Positions 19,436 to 27,617 of a DNA stretch of 64,000 nt are shown here, in pieces. The DNA comes from Prosthecomicrobium pneumaticum. GTDB taxonomy: Bacteria > Pseudomonadota > Alphaproteobacteria > Rhizobiales > Kaistiaceae. Location: the NCBI RefSeq assembly GCF_014199915.1, contig NZ_JACHOO010000001.1:186001-250000 (forward strand), read 5' to 3'. Each line of letters opens with the position of its first letter. Positions within the stretch are counted from its first letter, which is position 1. Under the pieces are notes generated by a model. The model searched no databases and was not told the origin of the DNA. It saw only the letters and a list, made by a program, of their open reading frames with translations. The position numbers and the translations under genes are program-made.

Positions 19436-19900
19436 TTACTCGCTCCTCGCGTTCTTCCGGTTCAGCGCGGCGACGTCGAGCGTCTCCGGCTGCTGAGCGT
19501 CATGGGGGTGGGTCGCGCCGGAATAGACGCGCAGATTCTTCAGCTGACGGCGGCCGAGGGGGCCTTCGGGGATCATCCGCTCCACCGCCTTCTCGACGAC
19601 CCGTTCCGGGAAACGGCCGTCGAGGATCTGGCGCGCGGTGCGCTCCTTGATGCCGCCCGGATAGCCGGTGTGCCAGTAATAGGTCTTGTTCTGGCGCTTG
19701 CGGCCGGTCAGCACCACCTTGTCGGCATTGACGATGATGACGTTGTCGCCATCGTCGACATGCGGGGTGTAACCGGGCTTGTGCTTGCCGCGCAGGCGGT
19801 TCGCCACGATGGTGGCGAGACGCCCGACGACAAGGCCGTCGGCGTCGATCAGAATCCACTTCTTCTCGACGTCCGCGGGCTTGGCGGAGAAGGTCTTCAT
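19436..19900 (-). CDS. rplM: 50S ribosomal protein L13
   Basis: 154-aa large-subunit protein. Signature segments are '[20 protein letters not shown]', '[20 protein letters not shown]' and '[20 protein letters not shown]'. The start ATG at 19898-19900 ([15 protein letters not shown]) matches relatives; 13 upstream in-frame codons appear not to be translated. First gene of the rplM-rpsI operon. Confidence 0.98.
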   Translation of the reverse strand: MKTFSAKPADVEKKWILIDADGLVVGRLATIVANRLRGKHKPGYTPHVDDGDNVIIVNADKVVLTGRKRQNKTYYWHTGYPGGIKERTARQILDGRFPERVVEKAVERMIPEGPLGRRQLKNLRVYSGATHPHDAQQPETLDVAALNRKNARSE

Positions 19901-20146
19901 CGGCTTGGCTTTCGTCTCTCGCCCGAGGGCATGACACATAGCGGGCCGGCGAGCCGGCCCGTTCGTCGGCGGAGATAGCCGAGCCCTCCCGTCATGTCAA
20001 GCCGAACAAGGTCGCCGATCGGGCCGAAAAGAGCGATTGATCAATATGTTATCGGAAACGGTAGCATAATACCGCATGCCTCCTCGGGGGCTTTATCGGC
20101 AGCGCCGATCGACTATGCTCGGGACCCGATCCGACCGGAGGTCGCA

Positions 20147-20608
20147 ATGAACGAAAACGGTCTGGCGCCGCGCCTGTCGCTCGTCACGCTGGGCGTGGCG
20201 GATGTCGCCCGGGCGCGCGCCTTCTACGAGGCGCTCGGCTGGCGTGCGGCGTCCGCGAGCACGCCGGAGGTCGCCTTCTTCCCTCTCGCCGGCGCGGTGC
20301 TCGCGCTCTTCGGCCGCAACGCGCTCGCCGACGACGCCAATGTGTCGCCGGCCGGCGACGGCTTTTCCGGCTTCGCGCTCGCCCACAATGTCGAGAGCGT
20401 GGCGCGGGTCGACGCCGTCATCGCCCATGCGCTCGCCTGTGGCGCGCGGCTCGTCCGCGGGCCCCGCAAGACGGAGTGGGGCGGCTATTCGGCCTATTTC
20501 TCCGATCCGGATGGTCATCTCTGGGAGGTCGCGCACAATCCCTTCTTTCCGCTCGACGCGGATGGCCGGGTGGTTCTGCCCGAGACCCCGGTGGAGGGTG
20601 CAGCATGA
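20147..20608 (+). CDS. VOC-superfamily (glyoxalase/dioxygenase-fold) protein
   Basis: 153-aa protein of the vicinal oxygen chelate fold. It begins 'PRLSLVTLGVADVARARAFY' and ends with 'YSAYFSDPDGHLWEVAHNPF', the two ends of a paired beta-alpha-beta module; the Glu of 'LWEVAHNP' is the usual metal ligand. CCGGAGG lies 8 bases before the ATG at 20147. It overlaps the next gene by 4 bp. Substrate unknown; such proteins range from glyoxalases to antibiotic-binding proteins. Confidence 0.85.
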   Translation: MNENGLAPRLSLVTLGVADVARARAFYEALGWRAASASTPEVAFFPLAGAVLALFGRNALADDANVSPAGDGFSGFALAHNVESVARVDAVIAHALACGARLVRGPRKTEWGGYSAYFSDPDGHLWEVAHNPFFPLDADGRVVLPETPVEGAA

Positions 20609-21399
20609 GGGGACTGCGCATCTTCCTCGCCGCCGCGATGCCCCTCGTCGCCGGGTCGCCGGCCCTCGCCGCCGAGATGCCCTATACGCCCGTCACCGTC
20701 ACCTATGACCGTGCGGGTGCGGATGCCGAGGGTCTTGTCGCCCTCGTCAAGCGACTCACCGACGCCGTCCGCACCGGCGACATCGCGACCATTCGGGAGT
20801 TCACTGCGCCGGAGCTCGCCCTTTATGCGCCCTCGGCCGGCTTCCCCGAGGGGGATTCGGCCGCCGCGCTGCCCAATCCCGATGGACGGCCCGGCCTCGA
20901 ACGCCTCGCCCAGGCCGTGATGATGACGACCACGGGCACGATGGAACTCGCCCAGGACGAGCTCGACGGCATGGTGGTCGCCTTCTTCGCCGATGCGCTC
21001 GAGAGCGGATCGCTCGGCCGGGCGAAGGGGGCGGGCGGGGCGATCTGCGCGCCCGCCGAGCCGCAGTTCGACCGCAACGCCGGGCTCGCGATCGCCGATG
21101 CGGCGGGTGTCACGCCCGACGATCTGTGGATCCTGCCGGCCGCGACCGGCTTCCGCGACCGGCCCGACCCGGCCGCCGAGGTGGCGGTGACACTTCCTGC
21201 CGGCACGATCGCGCCCTATCTGAGCGGTTCGGTCGACGGCACGGACGGGTCGAGCGAGTGGTATGAGGTGGCGCTGCCCTCGGGCAAGCCGGGCTTTGCG
21301 CGGGACGACCAGTCGCTCGCTCTCGTCGAGCCGCGCGTCTGCTTCGGCGAAATTCAGGGCCGCTGGCTCGTTACCGCGCTCGTCGTGCCGCAGCTCTGA
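20605..21399 (+). CDS. secreted protein with C-terminal SH3-like domain
   Basis: 264-aa protein of unknown function. A signal peptide is clear (residues 1-23, ending 'GSPALAA'). Residues about 30-180 are not recognised. The C-terminal part, 'VAVTLPAGTIAPYLSGSVDG' to 'EWYEVALPSGKPGFARDDQS', resembles bacterial SH3-type domains often found in periplasmic or wall-binding proteins. Two or three Cys residues may pair in the periplasm. It is translationally coupled to the VOC gene, but no shared function is obvious. Confidence 0.7.
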   Translation: MRGLRIFLAAAMPLVAGSPALAAEMPYTPVTVTYDRAGADAEGLVALVKRLTDAVRTGDIATIREFTAPELALYAPSAGFPEGDSAAALPNPDGRPGLERLAQAVMMTTTGTMELAQDELDGMVVAFFADALESGSLGRAKGAGGAICAPAEPQFDRNAGLAIADAAGVTPDDLWILPAATGFRDRPDPAAEVAVTLPAGTIAPYLSGSVDGTDGSSEWYEVALPSGKPGFARDDQSLALVEPRVCFGEIQGRWLVTALVVPQL

Positions 21400-21407
21400 A
21401 GGTGATC

Positions 21408-21836
21408 ATGGACCACGACCATTACGATGCGGCTTATCTGCGCGCCATCCTGACGGAAACCCGCTCGATCGCGGTGATCGGCGCCAGTGCCAATCCGTCC
21501 CGCCCGGTCCATGGCGTGATGGCCTATCTCATCCGCTCCGGCTATGCCGTCACGCCGATCAATCCCGGCCTCGCCGGGCAGGCGATCCACGGCCGGACGG
21601 TCGTCGGCCGCCTCGCCGATCTCGCCGAGCCGGTCGACATGATCGACGTGTTTCGCAACTCCGACGCGATTGCCGCCCTCGCGGACGAGATCCTCGCGCT
21701 CCCCTGGCGCCCGAAGACCGTCTGGCTGCAGCTCGGCATCCGCAACGACGCGGCGGCGGAACGGCTCGAGGCGGCGGGCATCCAGGTGGTGATGGACCGC
21801 TGCCCGGCGATCGAGCGGCCACGCCTCGTCGGTTAA
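21408..21836 (+). CDS. CoA-binding protein (YccU-like)
   Basis: 142-aa Rossmann-fold protein of the succinyl-CoA-synthetase-type CoA-binding family. 'SIAVIGASANPSRPVHGVM' is the nucleotide-binding start, 'GYAVTPINPGLAGQAIHG' the second strand, and 'MIDVFRNSDAIAALADEIL' and 'KTVWLQLGIRNDAAAERLEA' complete the pattern; 'VMDRCPAIE' is the usual C-terminal motif. The ATG at 21408 is preferred over a GTG two codons upstream. Cellular role unknown. Confidence 0.88.
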   Translation: MDHDHYDAAYLRAILTETRSIAVIGASANPSRPVHGVMAYLIRSGYAVTPINPGLAGQAIHGRTVVGRLADLAEPVDMIDVFRNSDAIAALADEILALPWRPKTVWLQLGIRNDAAAERLEAAGIQVVMDRCPAIERPRLVG

Positions 21837-21854
21837 GGAAGGCCCGCCTTCCGG

Positions 21855-21905
21855 CCCTCTCCCGGTCGCGGGCGGGGGTCACCCTCTCCCGCGTGCGGGA
21901 GAGGG
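21855..21905. repeat. extragenic palindromes upstream of metY
   Basis: An exact CCCTCTCCCGC-GT-GCGGGAGAGGG-type palindrome at 21882-21905 and an imperfect one at 21855-21877. They belong to the same family as those at 3425-3578 and 56929-57390, and are followed by the same TAGGGTGAGGGC tail. Confidence 0.8.
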
Positions 21906-22002
21906 TAGGGTGAGGGCCTTTCCCAAGGGGCCTTTCAGCAAGACGACAACCCGGTCTGCCGGAAGGCGGGCCGTCTCGGAAACGATCAAAGGGAGGATAT
22001 CT

Positions 22003-23289
22003 ATGGCCGAAGACCGCATTCCCGGTTTCGCGACGCTCGCGATCCATGCCGGCGCGCAGCCCGATCCGACGACCAAGGCGCGCATCACACCGATCTATCA
22101 GACCGCGTCCTACGTCTTCGACGACGTCGATCACGCCGCGGCGCTGTTCGGCCTGCAGGCCTTCGGCAACATCTACACCCGCATCATGAACCCGACCAAT
22201 GCGGTGCTCGAGGAGCGGGTGGCGACGCTCGAGGGCGGCACGGCGGCGCTCGCCGTCGCGTCGGGCCATGCCGCGCAGCTGCTCGTCTTCCACGCGCTGA
22301 TGCAGCCGGGCGACCGCTTCGTCGCCTCGAAGCGGCTCTATGGCGGCTCGATCAACCAGTTCGGCAATGCCTTCAAGAGCTTCGGCTGGGAGGTCGACTG
22401 GGCCGATCCGGACGAGATCGGCTCCTTCGAGCGGGCGATCGGGCCGAAGACCAAGGCGATCTTCATCGAGTCGATCGCCAATCCCGGCGGCATCGTCACC
22501 GATATCGCGGCGATCTCCGCGATCGCCAAGCGGGCCGGCGTGCCGCTCATCGTCGACAACACCCTCGCCAGCCCCTATCTCTGCAAGCCGTTCCAGCACG
22601 GCGCCGATGTCGTCGTCCATTCGCTCACCAAATTCCTCGGCGGCCACGGCAATTCGATCGGCGGCATCATCGTCGACGGCGGCACGTTCGACTGGTCGCG
22701 CGAGGGGCGCTATCCGATGCTCGCCGAGCCGAGGCCGGAATATGGCGGCATCAAGCTCCACGAGACCTTCGGCAATTTCGCCTTCGCGATCGCCTGCCGG
22801 GTGCTCGGCCTGCGCGATCTCGGACCCGCCCTCGCGCCGATGAACGCCTTCCTGATCCTGACCGGCATCGAGACGCTGCCGCTGCGCATGCAGCGCCACA
22901 GCGACAACGCCCGCGCGGTGGCGGAATTCCTCGCCGATCATCCGGCGGTTTCCTGGGTCAGCTATGCCGGCCTGCCGGGCGACCGCTATCACGGCCTGAT
23001 GCAGCGCTATGCGCCGAAGGGCGCGGGTGCGGTGCTCACCTTCGGGCTCAAGGGCGGCTATGACGCCGGGGTGAAGCTCGTCTCCTCGGTGCGCCTGTTC
23101 TCCCATCTCGCCAATCTCGGCGACACCCGCTCGCTCGTCATCCACCCGGCCTCGACGACCCACCGCCAGCTCACCGAGGCACAGCGTGCCGCGGCCGGCG
23201 CGGGCGGCGACACGGTCCGCCTGTCGGTCGGCATCGAGGACAAGGAAGACATCATCGCCGACCTGCAGCAGGCGCTGGAAGGCCTCTGA
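22003..23289 (+). CDS. metY: O-acetylhomoserine aminocarboxypropyltransferase (sulfhydrylase)
   Basis: 428-aa PLP enzyme of the Cys/Met metabolism family that makes homocysteine from O-acetylhomoserine and sulfide. Conserved parts: 'GAQPDPTTKARITPIYQTAS', 'YTRIMNPTNAVLEERVATLE', the PLP lysine in 'VVHSLTKFLGGHGNSIGG', and 'LGDTRSLVIHPASTTH' near the C-terminus. The length (~430 aa) matches MetY and exceeds that of MetB/MetC. GGGAGGATAT precedes the ATG at 22003. No SAM-II or SahR-type leader was recognised upstream. Confidence 0.93.
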   Translation: MAEDRIPGFATLAIHAGAQPDPTTKARITPIYQTASYVFDDVDHAAALFGLQAFGNIYTRIMNPTNAVLEERVATLEGGTAALAVASGHAAQLLVFHALMQPGDRFVASKRLYGGSINQFGNAFKSFGWEVDWADPDEIGSFERAIGPKTKAIFIESIANPGGIVTDIAAISAIAKRAGVPLIVDNTLASPYLCKPFQHGADVVVHSLTKFLGGHGNSIGGIIVDGGTFDWSREGRYPMLAEPRPEYGGIKLHETFGNFAFAIACRVLGLRDLGPALAPMNAFLILTGIETLPLRMQRHSDNARAVAEFLADHPAVSWVSYAGLPGDRYHGLMQRYAPKGAGAVLTFGLKGGYDAGVKLVSSVRLFSHLANLGDTRSLVIHPASTTHRQLTEAQRAAAGAGGDTVRLSVGIEDKEDIIADLQQALEGL

Positions 23290-23735
23290 GCCGGAGCGTC
23301 GGCTGCCTCCTCCGCGGGAGGCGAAGGGCGGCGTAGTGCGGGGTCGGGCGCTTCCCGATCCCGCACGCGACGGCGACGGCGGGGCCGCGGTCCGGGCGTG
23401 GTGCGGCCGGCGATGGCGTGCTCGATGAAGGCGCTCACCAGCGACGGCGAGAGGGCGTCCCGAGCCGTCATTCCTGCCTCCTTTTCGCCGACCAGGCGAC
23501 GACGCCGGCGGCGATCGCCGAACCAGGCGGCGCCGCTGCGGGCCGATCGTCGACGCCGCCGCGGCGCGCGCCGTACGACCGCCTTCACCTTCGACGGCGG
23601 CACTCGCCGCGAGCTGCGGCGCCGGCCGGCGATCGTGTCGATTCTGCCACCCCGGGACGTGGCGAGAGCTGGTGAGGCTCCTGTCATATTTCCGAGGCCC
23701 AACCGTCATCCTGCGCCTCTACCAAAGAGCGGCCG
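23290..23735. other. intergenic region with a 13-bp stem-loop
   Basis: 446 bp between metY and the autotransporter. A strong hairpin at 23336-23366 (13-bp arms starting GTGCGGG, 5-nt loop) could end metY transcription but has no T-tract. A minus-strand ATG at 23471 has an excellent AAGGAGG but its frame runs into metY and is not recognisable. The rest is very GC-rich without features. Confidence 0.5.
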
Positions 23736-26243
23736 ATGATGGAGCACCTCGTGTTTCGTGACCGTATCTTGCTCGGAGTGAGCGGCCTCGGCCTCTTTGC
23801 CGCTCTCGCCGCGCCTCCGGCCTCCGCCGGCTGCGCCCCGCCCGCGGCGACCGGCGACGCGGCCGCCGAGATCGGTGACAACGAACCCGGCTATCTGTTC
23901 GCCCCGTCCGTCACGCTGGACGGCCGGCTCTACGGCGTCTATGCGGGCGACGCGAACGTGATCGCGACGCGCGATGACGACGGCGCCCTGACGGCCGGCG
24001 ACACGGGTGTCTGCCTCGGCGACCACGATCGCTTCGATGCCGGCTTCGAGCGCCGCTTCACCGCCGGTGCGATCGCCGAGATCGGCGATCACACCGCATT
24101 CGCCATCCGTCTTTCCGGCGGCACCGCCACCGTCGAGCGCGGCATTCTCGCCGGCGACGACGCGACCATTCTCATCGAGGTCGACGGAGCCGCGCCGCTG
24201 ATCGTCGCCGAGGGACCGCTCGTCGCCGCCGGCGAGCGCGCCGACATCACGCTGCGCGGGACCTATCGGATCGAGACGGGCGATGCGGTCACCGCCGGCT
24301 CCGGTGCGGTGAGCGGTGCGGCAGACGTGCAGGTGACGATCGAGGGGACGCTCGCTGCACGCAACGGGACGGCGATCGGTCTCGGCGGCGGTGACGACGC
24401 CGTCTTCATCCGCGGCACGGTCGAGGGCACCGCGGGTGCCGTCGACCTCGGCGAGGGGGACGACCGGCTCGTCCTCTATACCGGTTCGCAGACCGCCGGC
24501 GGGCTGGCGGGCGGGGCGGGCGACGACCGTTTGACGCTCGACCGGCTCGACAGCGACGCCGCCACCGGCACGCTCGAGGCGGCGACCGGCTTCGAAGCGC
24601 TCGACATCGCGGCCGGCCGATGGACGCTCGGCGATGTCTCGACCTTCGGCACGGTGGCCGTCGCCTCGGAGGCGACCCTCGTCGCCCCCGAGGGGTTCGG
24701 CGGCGCGGCGACCGTCGCCGGCCGGCTCGAGGCGGCGGGGGACCTCGCGAGCGTCACCGTCGAAGCGAGCGGTGTGCTGGCGGTGCACGGGCCGGCGGGC
24801 GCCACGCTCGACGCGTCCGGCGCCGTCGTGATCGCCGGCACGCTCGAAATCGATCTCGCCGCAGACGGCACCAATGACCGGCTCGCCGCCGACACGATCG
24901 TTCTCGATCCCGCGACCGCGCGCCTGTCGATCACCGCCGCGGCGGGGCTCTATGCGGCGCAGACCGACTACACCATCCTCACCACGCAGCAGGTGGACGG
25001 GCTGAGCGGCCGGTTCGCCGAGGTCTCCGAGGATTACGCGCTGCTCGACGCCGAACTCTCCTATCTCGACGAGGCCGTCGTGCTCACGCTGGTGCGCAAC
25101 GGCACCGCCTTCGCCGATCTCGGCCGAACTCGGAACCAGCGCGCGGTCGGTGCCGCGCTCGACGCGGCCGGCGCATGGGACGTCGCCGAGCGTCTCGTCG
25201 GCATGACGACGGCGGCGATCCCCGCGGCGCTCGACGCGCTCTCCGGCGACCTCTTTCCATCCGCCCTCGGAGCCCGGGTCGCCGAGGCGCGCCTCTTCGA
25301 CGCCGCCCTCCGTCGCCGCGTCGAGGCGGCCTTCGGGGCTCCGGACGGCGGTGCCGTGCCGCTCGCCTATGACCGTCCGGCGCCTGCGAACACGGCGGTC
25401 TTCGATCGCCTCCTCGCGGCGGACCGCATGCGTCGCGCCGGCTGGCTCGCCGGTCATGGCGGCTGGTTCAGCTTCGAGGGCGACGGCAATGCCGGCGCGA
25501 TGGACGATTCCGTCGGCGGGGCGTCCGGTGGCCTCGATCTCGTCTCGGGCGAGACGATGATCGGCCTCGCCCTCGGCTATTCGAGCGGATCGGTCGAGGT
25601 GGCGAGCCGTGGTGCGGAAGCCGACACCGACACCGTGCTCCTCGCCCTCTATGCGGCCCGCCAATGGCACGGCGCCACCCTCTCGGGCGGTGCCAGCTAT
25701 GGCTGGTCCTCGACCGACAGCCGGCGCACTGCGCTCGGCGAGACCTATAGTGCGTCCTATGACGGCGGCACGGCGAGCCTCTTCGCCGAGATCGCCTATG
25801 ACGCGCGGCTCGGCGGCTCAACCTTCACGCCCTTCGCCGGCCTCTCCTATGCGCGTGCCCAGCAGGGTGGCTTCGTGGAGACCGGCGGCGCCGCCGCGCT
25901 CATTTCGGACGGCGGGCATTTCGACAGCCTCGCCTCGACGCTCGGGCTTCGTGCCAGCCACGAAATGGTGCTCGCCGGCGGCGTACGGCTCACGCCGCAC
26001 GGCGCGCTCGCGTGGCGGCATGCCTATGGCGATCTCGTGCCCGACACGGCGATGCATTTCGTCGAGACCGGGACTGGCTTCCAGATCGAAGGCCTGGCGA
26101 TGGCCGGGGACGCGCTCGCCGTCGGCGCGGGCGTTGCACTCGATGTCGCGCCCGGAGTGACGCTCAGCATCGATTATGCCGGCCAGTTCGGCGACGGCGC
26201 CATCACCAACACGGTCAAGGCGAGCGGACGCATCGGCTTCTGA
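23736..26243 (+). CDS. autotransporter (type Va) with beta-barrel domain
   Basis: 835-aa surface protein. Signal peptide to about residue 31 ('LAAPPASAGC'). The passenger (about 32-540) is repetitive and beta-rich. Residues about 195-300 contain 'AIGLGGGDDAVFIRG', 'AVDLGEGDDRLVLYTGSQTA' and 'ALDIAAGRWTLGDVSTFGTV', which resemble segments of the RTX giants downstream. The C-terminal ~280 residues form the 12-stranded barrel ('GWLAGHGGWFSFEGDGNAGA', 'AYDARLGGSTFTPFAGLSYA') ending in aromatic Phe ('KASGRIGF'). No protease or lipase catalytic motif seen, so an adhesin role is the simplest guess. Two consecutive ATGs (23736, 23739) are candidate starts. Confidence 0.88.
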   Translation: MMEHLVFRDRILLGVSGLGLFAALAAPPASAGCAPPAATGDAAAEIGDNEPGYLFAPSVTLDGRLYGVYAGDANVIATRDDDGALTAGDTGVCLGDHDRFDAGFERRFTAGAIAEIGDHTAFAIRLSGGTATVERGILAGDDATILIEVDGAAPLIVAEGPLVAAGERADITLRGTYRIETGDAVTAGSGAVSGAADVQVTIEGTLAARNGTAIGLGGGDDAVFIRGTVEGTAGAVDLGEGDDRLVLYTGSQTAGGLAGGAGDDRLTLDRLDSDAATGTLEAATGFEALDIAAGRWTLGDVSTFGTVAVASEATLVAPEGFGGAATVAGRLEAAGDLASVTVEASGVLAVHGPAGATLDASGAVVIAGTLEIDLAADGTNDRLAADTIVLDPATARLSITAAAGLYAAQTDYTILTTQQVDGLSGRFAEVSEDYALLDAELSYLDEAVVLTLVRNGTAFADLGRTRNQRAVGAALDAAGAWDVAERLVGMTTAAIPAALDALSGDLFPSALGARVAEARLFDAALRRRVEAAFGAPDGGAVPLAYDRPAPANTAVFDRLLAADRMRRAGWLAGHGGWFSFEGDGNAGAMDDSVGGASGGLDLVSGETMIGLALGYSSGSVEVASRGAEADTDTVLLALYAARQWHGATLSGGASYGWSSTDSRRTALGETYSASYDGGTASLFAEIAYDARLGGSTFTPFAGLSYARAQQGGFVETGGAAALISDGGHFDSLASTLGLRASHEMVLAGGVRLTPHGALAWRHAYGDLVPDTAMHFVETGTGFQIEGLAMAGDALAVGAGVALDVAPGVTLSIDYAGQFGDGAITNTVKASGRIGF

Positions 26244-26303
26244 CCGCTCGCGCTTCGCGGAAAGCCTCGGCTCGGGCGGCCGGTGCCGCCCCGGACCCCC
26301 CCG

Positions 26304-27614
26304 TCAGTCGTAGCGGAAAGCGCGGGCGAGCTGATCCTCGAGCGGCTTCAGGAGATAGGCGAGGGCGGTGCGCTCGCCGGTCTGGATATAGGTCTCGACC
26401 GGCATGCCCGGCACCAGCGTCTTGCCCTCGAGCTTCCGGCCTTCCCCCGGCGCGAGGGCGACCCGGGCGACGTAGAAGCTCGCGCCGGTCTGCTGGTCCC
26501 GGGTGAGGTCGGGGGAGATGCGCAGCAATTCCCCCGCGAGATCCGGTGTGGTCGCCGCGTCGAAGGCGGGGAAGCGCAGCAGCACGTGCTGCCCGGGACC
26601 GATCCGGTCGATCATCTGCGGATCGATGCGCGCATCGACGACGAGGCCGTCCTGCTCGGGAATGAGCAGCATCATCTGTTCGCCCGGCCCGACCACGCCG
26701 CCGATGGTATGGACCGCTTTCTGGTGGACGATGCCGTCCTGCGGCGCGCGGATTTCGGTGCGCTGAAGCTGGTCGATCGCGGCGATCCGGCGCTCGGCGA
26801 GATCGGCGATCTTGGCCTCGACGTCGCGCAGTTCCGTCGCGACTTCCTGGGACCGGTTCTGGTCGAGCTGGATGATCTGCAGCTCGATCTCGGCGATCGA
26901 GCCGCGTGCCCGCGCCGTCTGTGCGACGAGCTGGCCCTGTTCGCCCGAAAGGCTCGCGGCCTCCCGCTGCAGGGCGGCAAGGCGCGAGAGCGGAGCGAGG
27001 CCACTCTCGTAGAGCGTGAACACCCCGGAGAGCTCCTGGCGGATCAGGCGCAGCTGTTCCTTCTTCGACTCGATCTGAGCGGCGAGACCGGCGATTTCCT
27101 CTCCCGTCTGCGCGATCCGTTCGCGCAGCTGCGCGATCTGGCCGTCGAGCGCCCTGCGGCGTGAGGCGAAGAGGTTCAGTTCGCCGCGGATCGCCGAAAC
27201 GATCTCGGGCTCCCCGGATCGCGCGGCGAGTTTCTCCGGCAGAGTCACCTTGTCCCGGCCGTCGCGTTCCGTTTCCAGCCGGGCCTTTCGTGCCTCCAAT
27301 TGCTGCACCTGGACATCGATCACGCCGAGATTGGCGCGCGCCGTCGTCTCGTCGAAGCGTACCAGACGCTGCCCCGCCTTCACCCGGTCGCCGTCGTCGA
27401 CGAAGATCTCCGCCACGACGCCGCCGGTCGGGTGCTGGATGCGCCGGACATTACTCTCGACCACCACCTGGCCCGGCGCGATCACGGCGCCGGAGAGCGG
27501 CGCCGTCGTAGCCCAGACCCCGGCCGTGCCGATGAAGACGGCGAGGGCGCCGAGCCCGAGCCTTGCGGTGATCCGGATGTCGCGTCGCGGATCGAGCGGC
27601 TTGGCGATGTCCAT
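26304..27614 (-). CDS. HlyD/PrtE-type periplasmic adaptor of a type I secretion system
   Basis: 436-aa membrane-fusion protein. One membrane helix at residues about 20-42; then 'TAPLSGAVIAPGQVVVESNV' and 'IQHPTGGVVAEIFVDDGDRV' form the first lipoyl half. A long coiled coil covers about residues 85-290. The second lipoyl and barrel parts include 'DGIVHQKAVHTIGGVVGPGE' and 'PGMPVETYIQTGERTALAYL', the C-terminal HlyD signature region. It lies 3 bp after the ABC exporter gene in the same operon. It should bridge the exporter to a TolC-like channel, which is not in this window. Confidence 0.93.
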   Translation of the reverse strand: MDIAKPLDPRRDIRITARLGLGALAVFIGTAGVWATTAPLSGAVIAPGQVVVESNVRRIQHPTGGVVAEIFVDDGDRVKAGQRLVRFDETTARANLGVIDVQVQQLEARKARLETERDGRDKVTLPEKLAARSGEPEIVSAIRGELNLFASRRRALDGQIAQLRERIAQTGEEIAGLAAQIESKKEQLRLIRQELSGVFTLYESGLAPLSRLAALQREAASLSGEQGQLVAQTARARGSIAEIELQIIQLDQNRSQEVATELRDVEAKIADLAERRIAAIDQLQRTEIRAPQDGIVHQKAVHTIGGVVGPGEQMMLLIPEQDGLVVDARIDPQMIDRIGPGQHVLLRFPAFDAATTPDLAGELLRISPDLTRDQQTGASFYVARVALAPGEGRKLEGKTLVPGMPVETYIQTGERTALAYLLKPLEDQLARAFRYD

Positions 27615-27617
27615 GGT

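Noticed and set aside
21837-22002. Possible SAM-responsive riboswitch before metY
   Set aside because: The leader consists of extragenic palindromes; the conserved SAM-II loop and pseudoknot sequences were not found.
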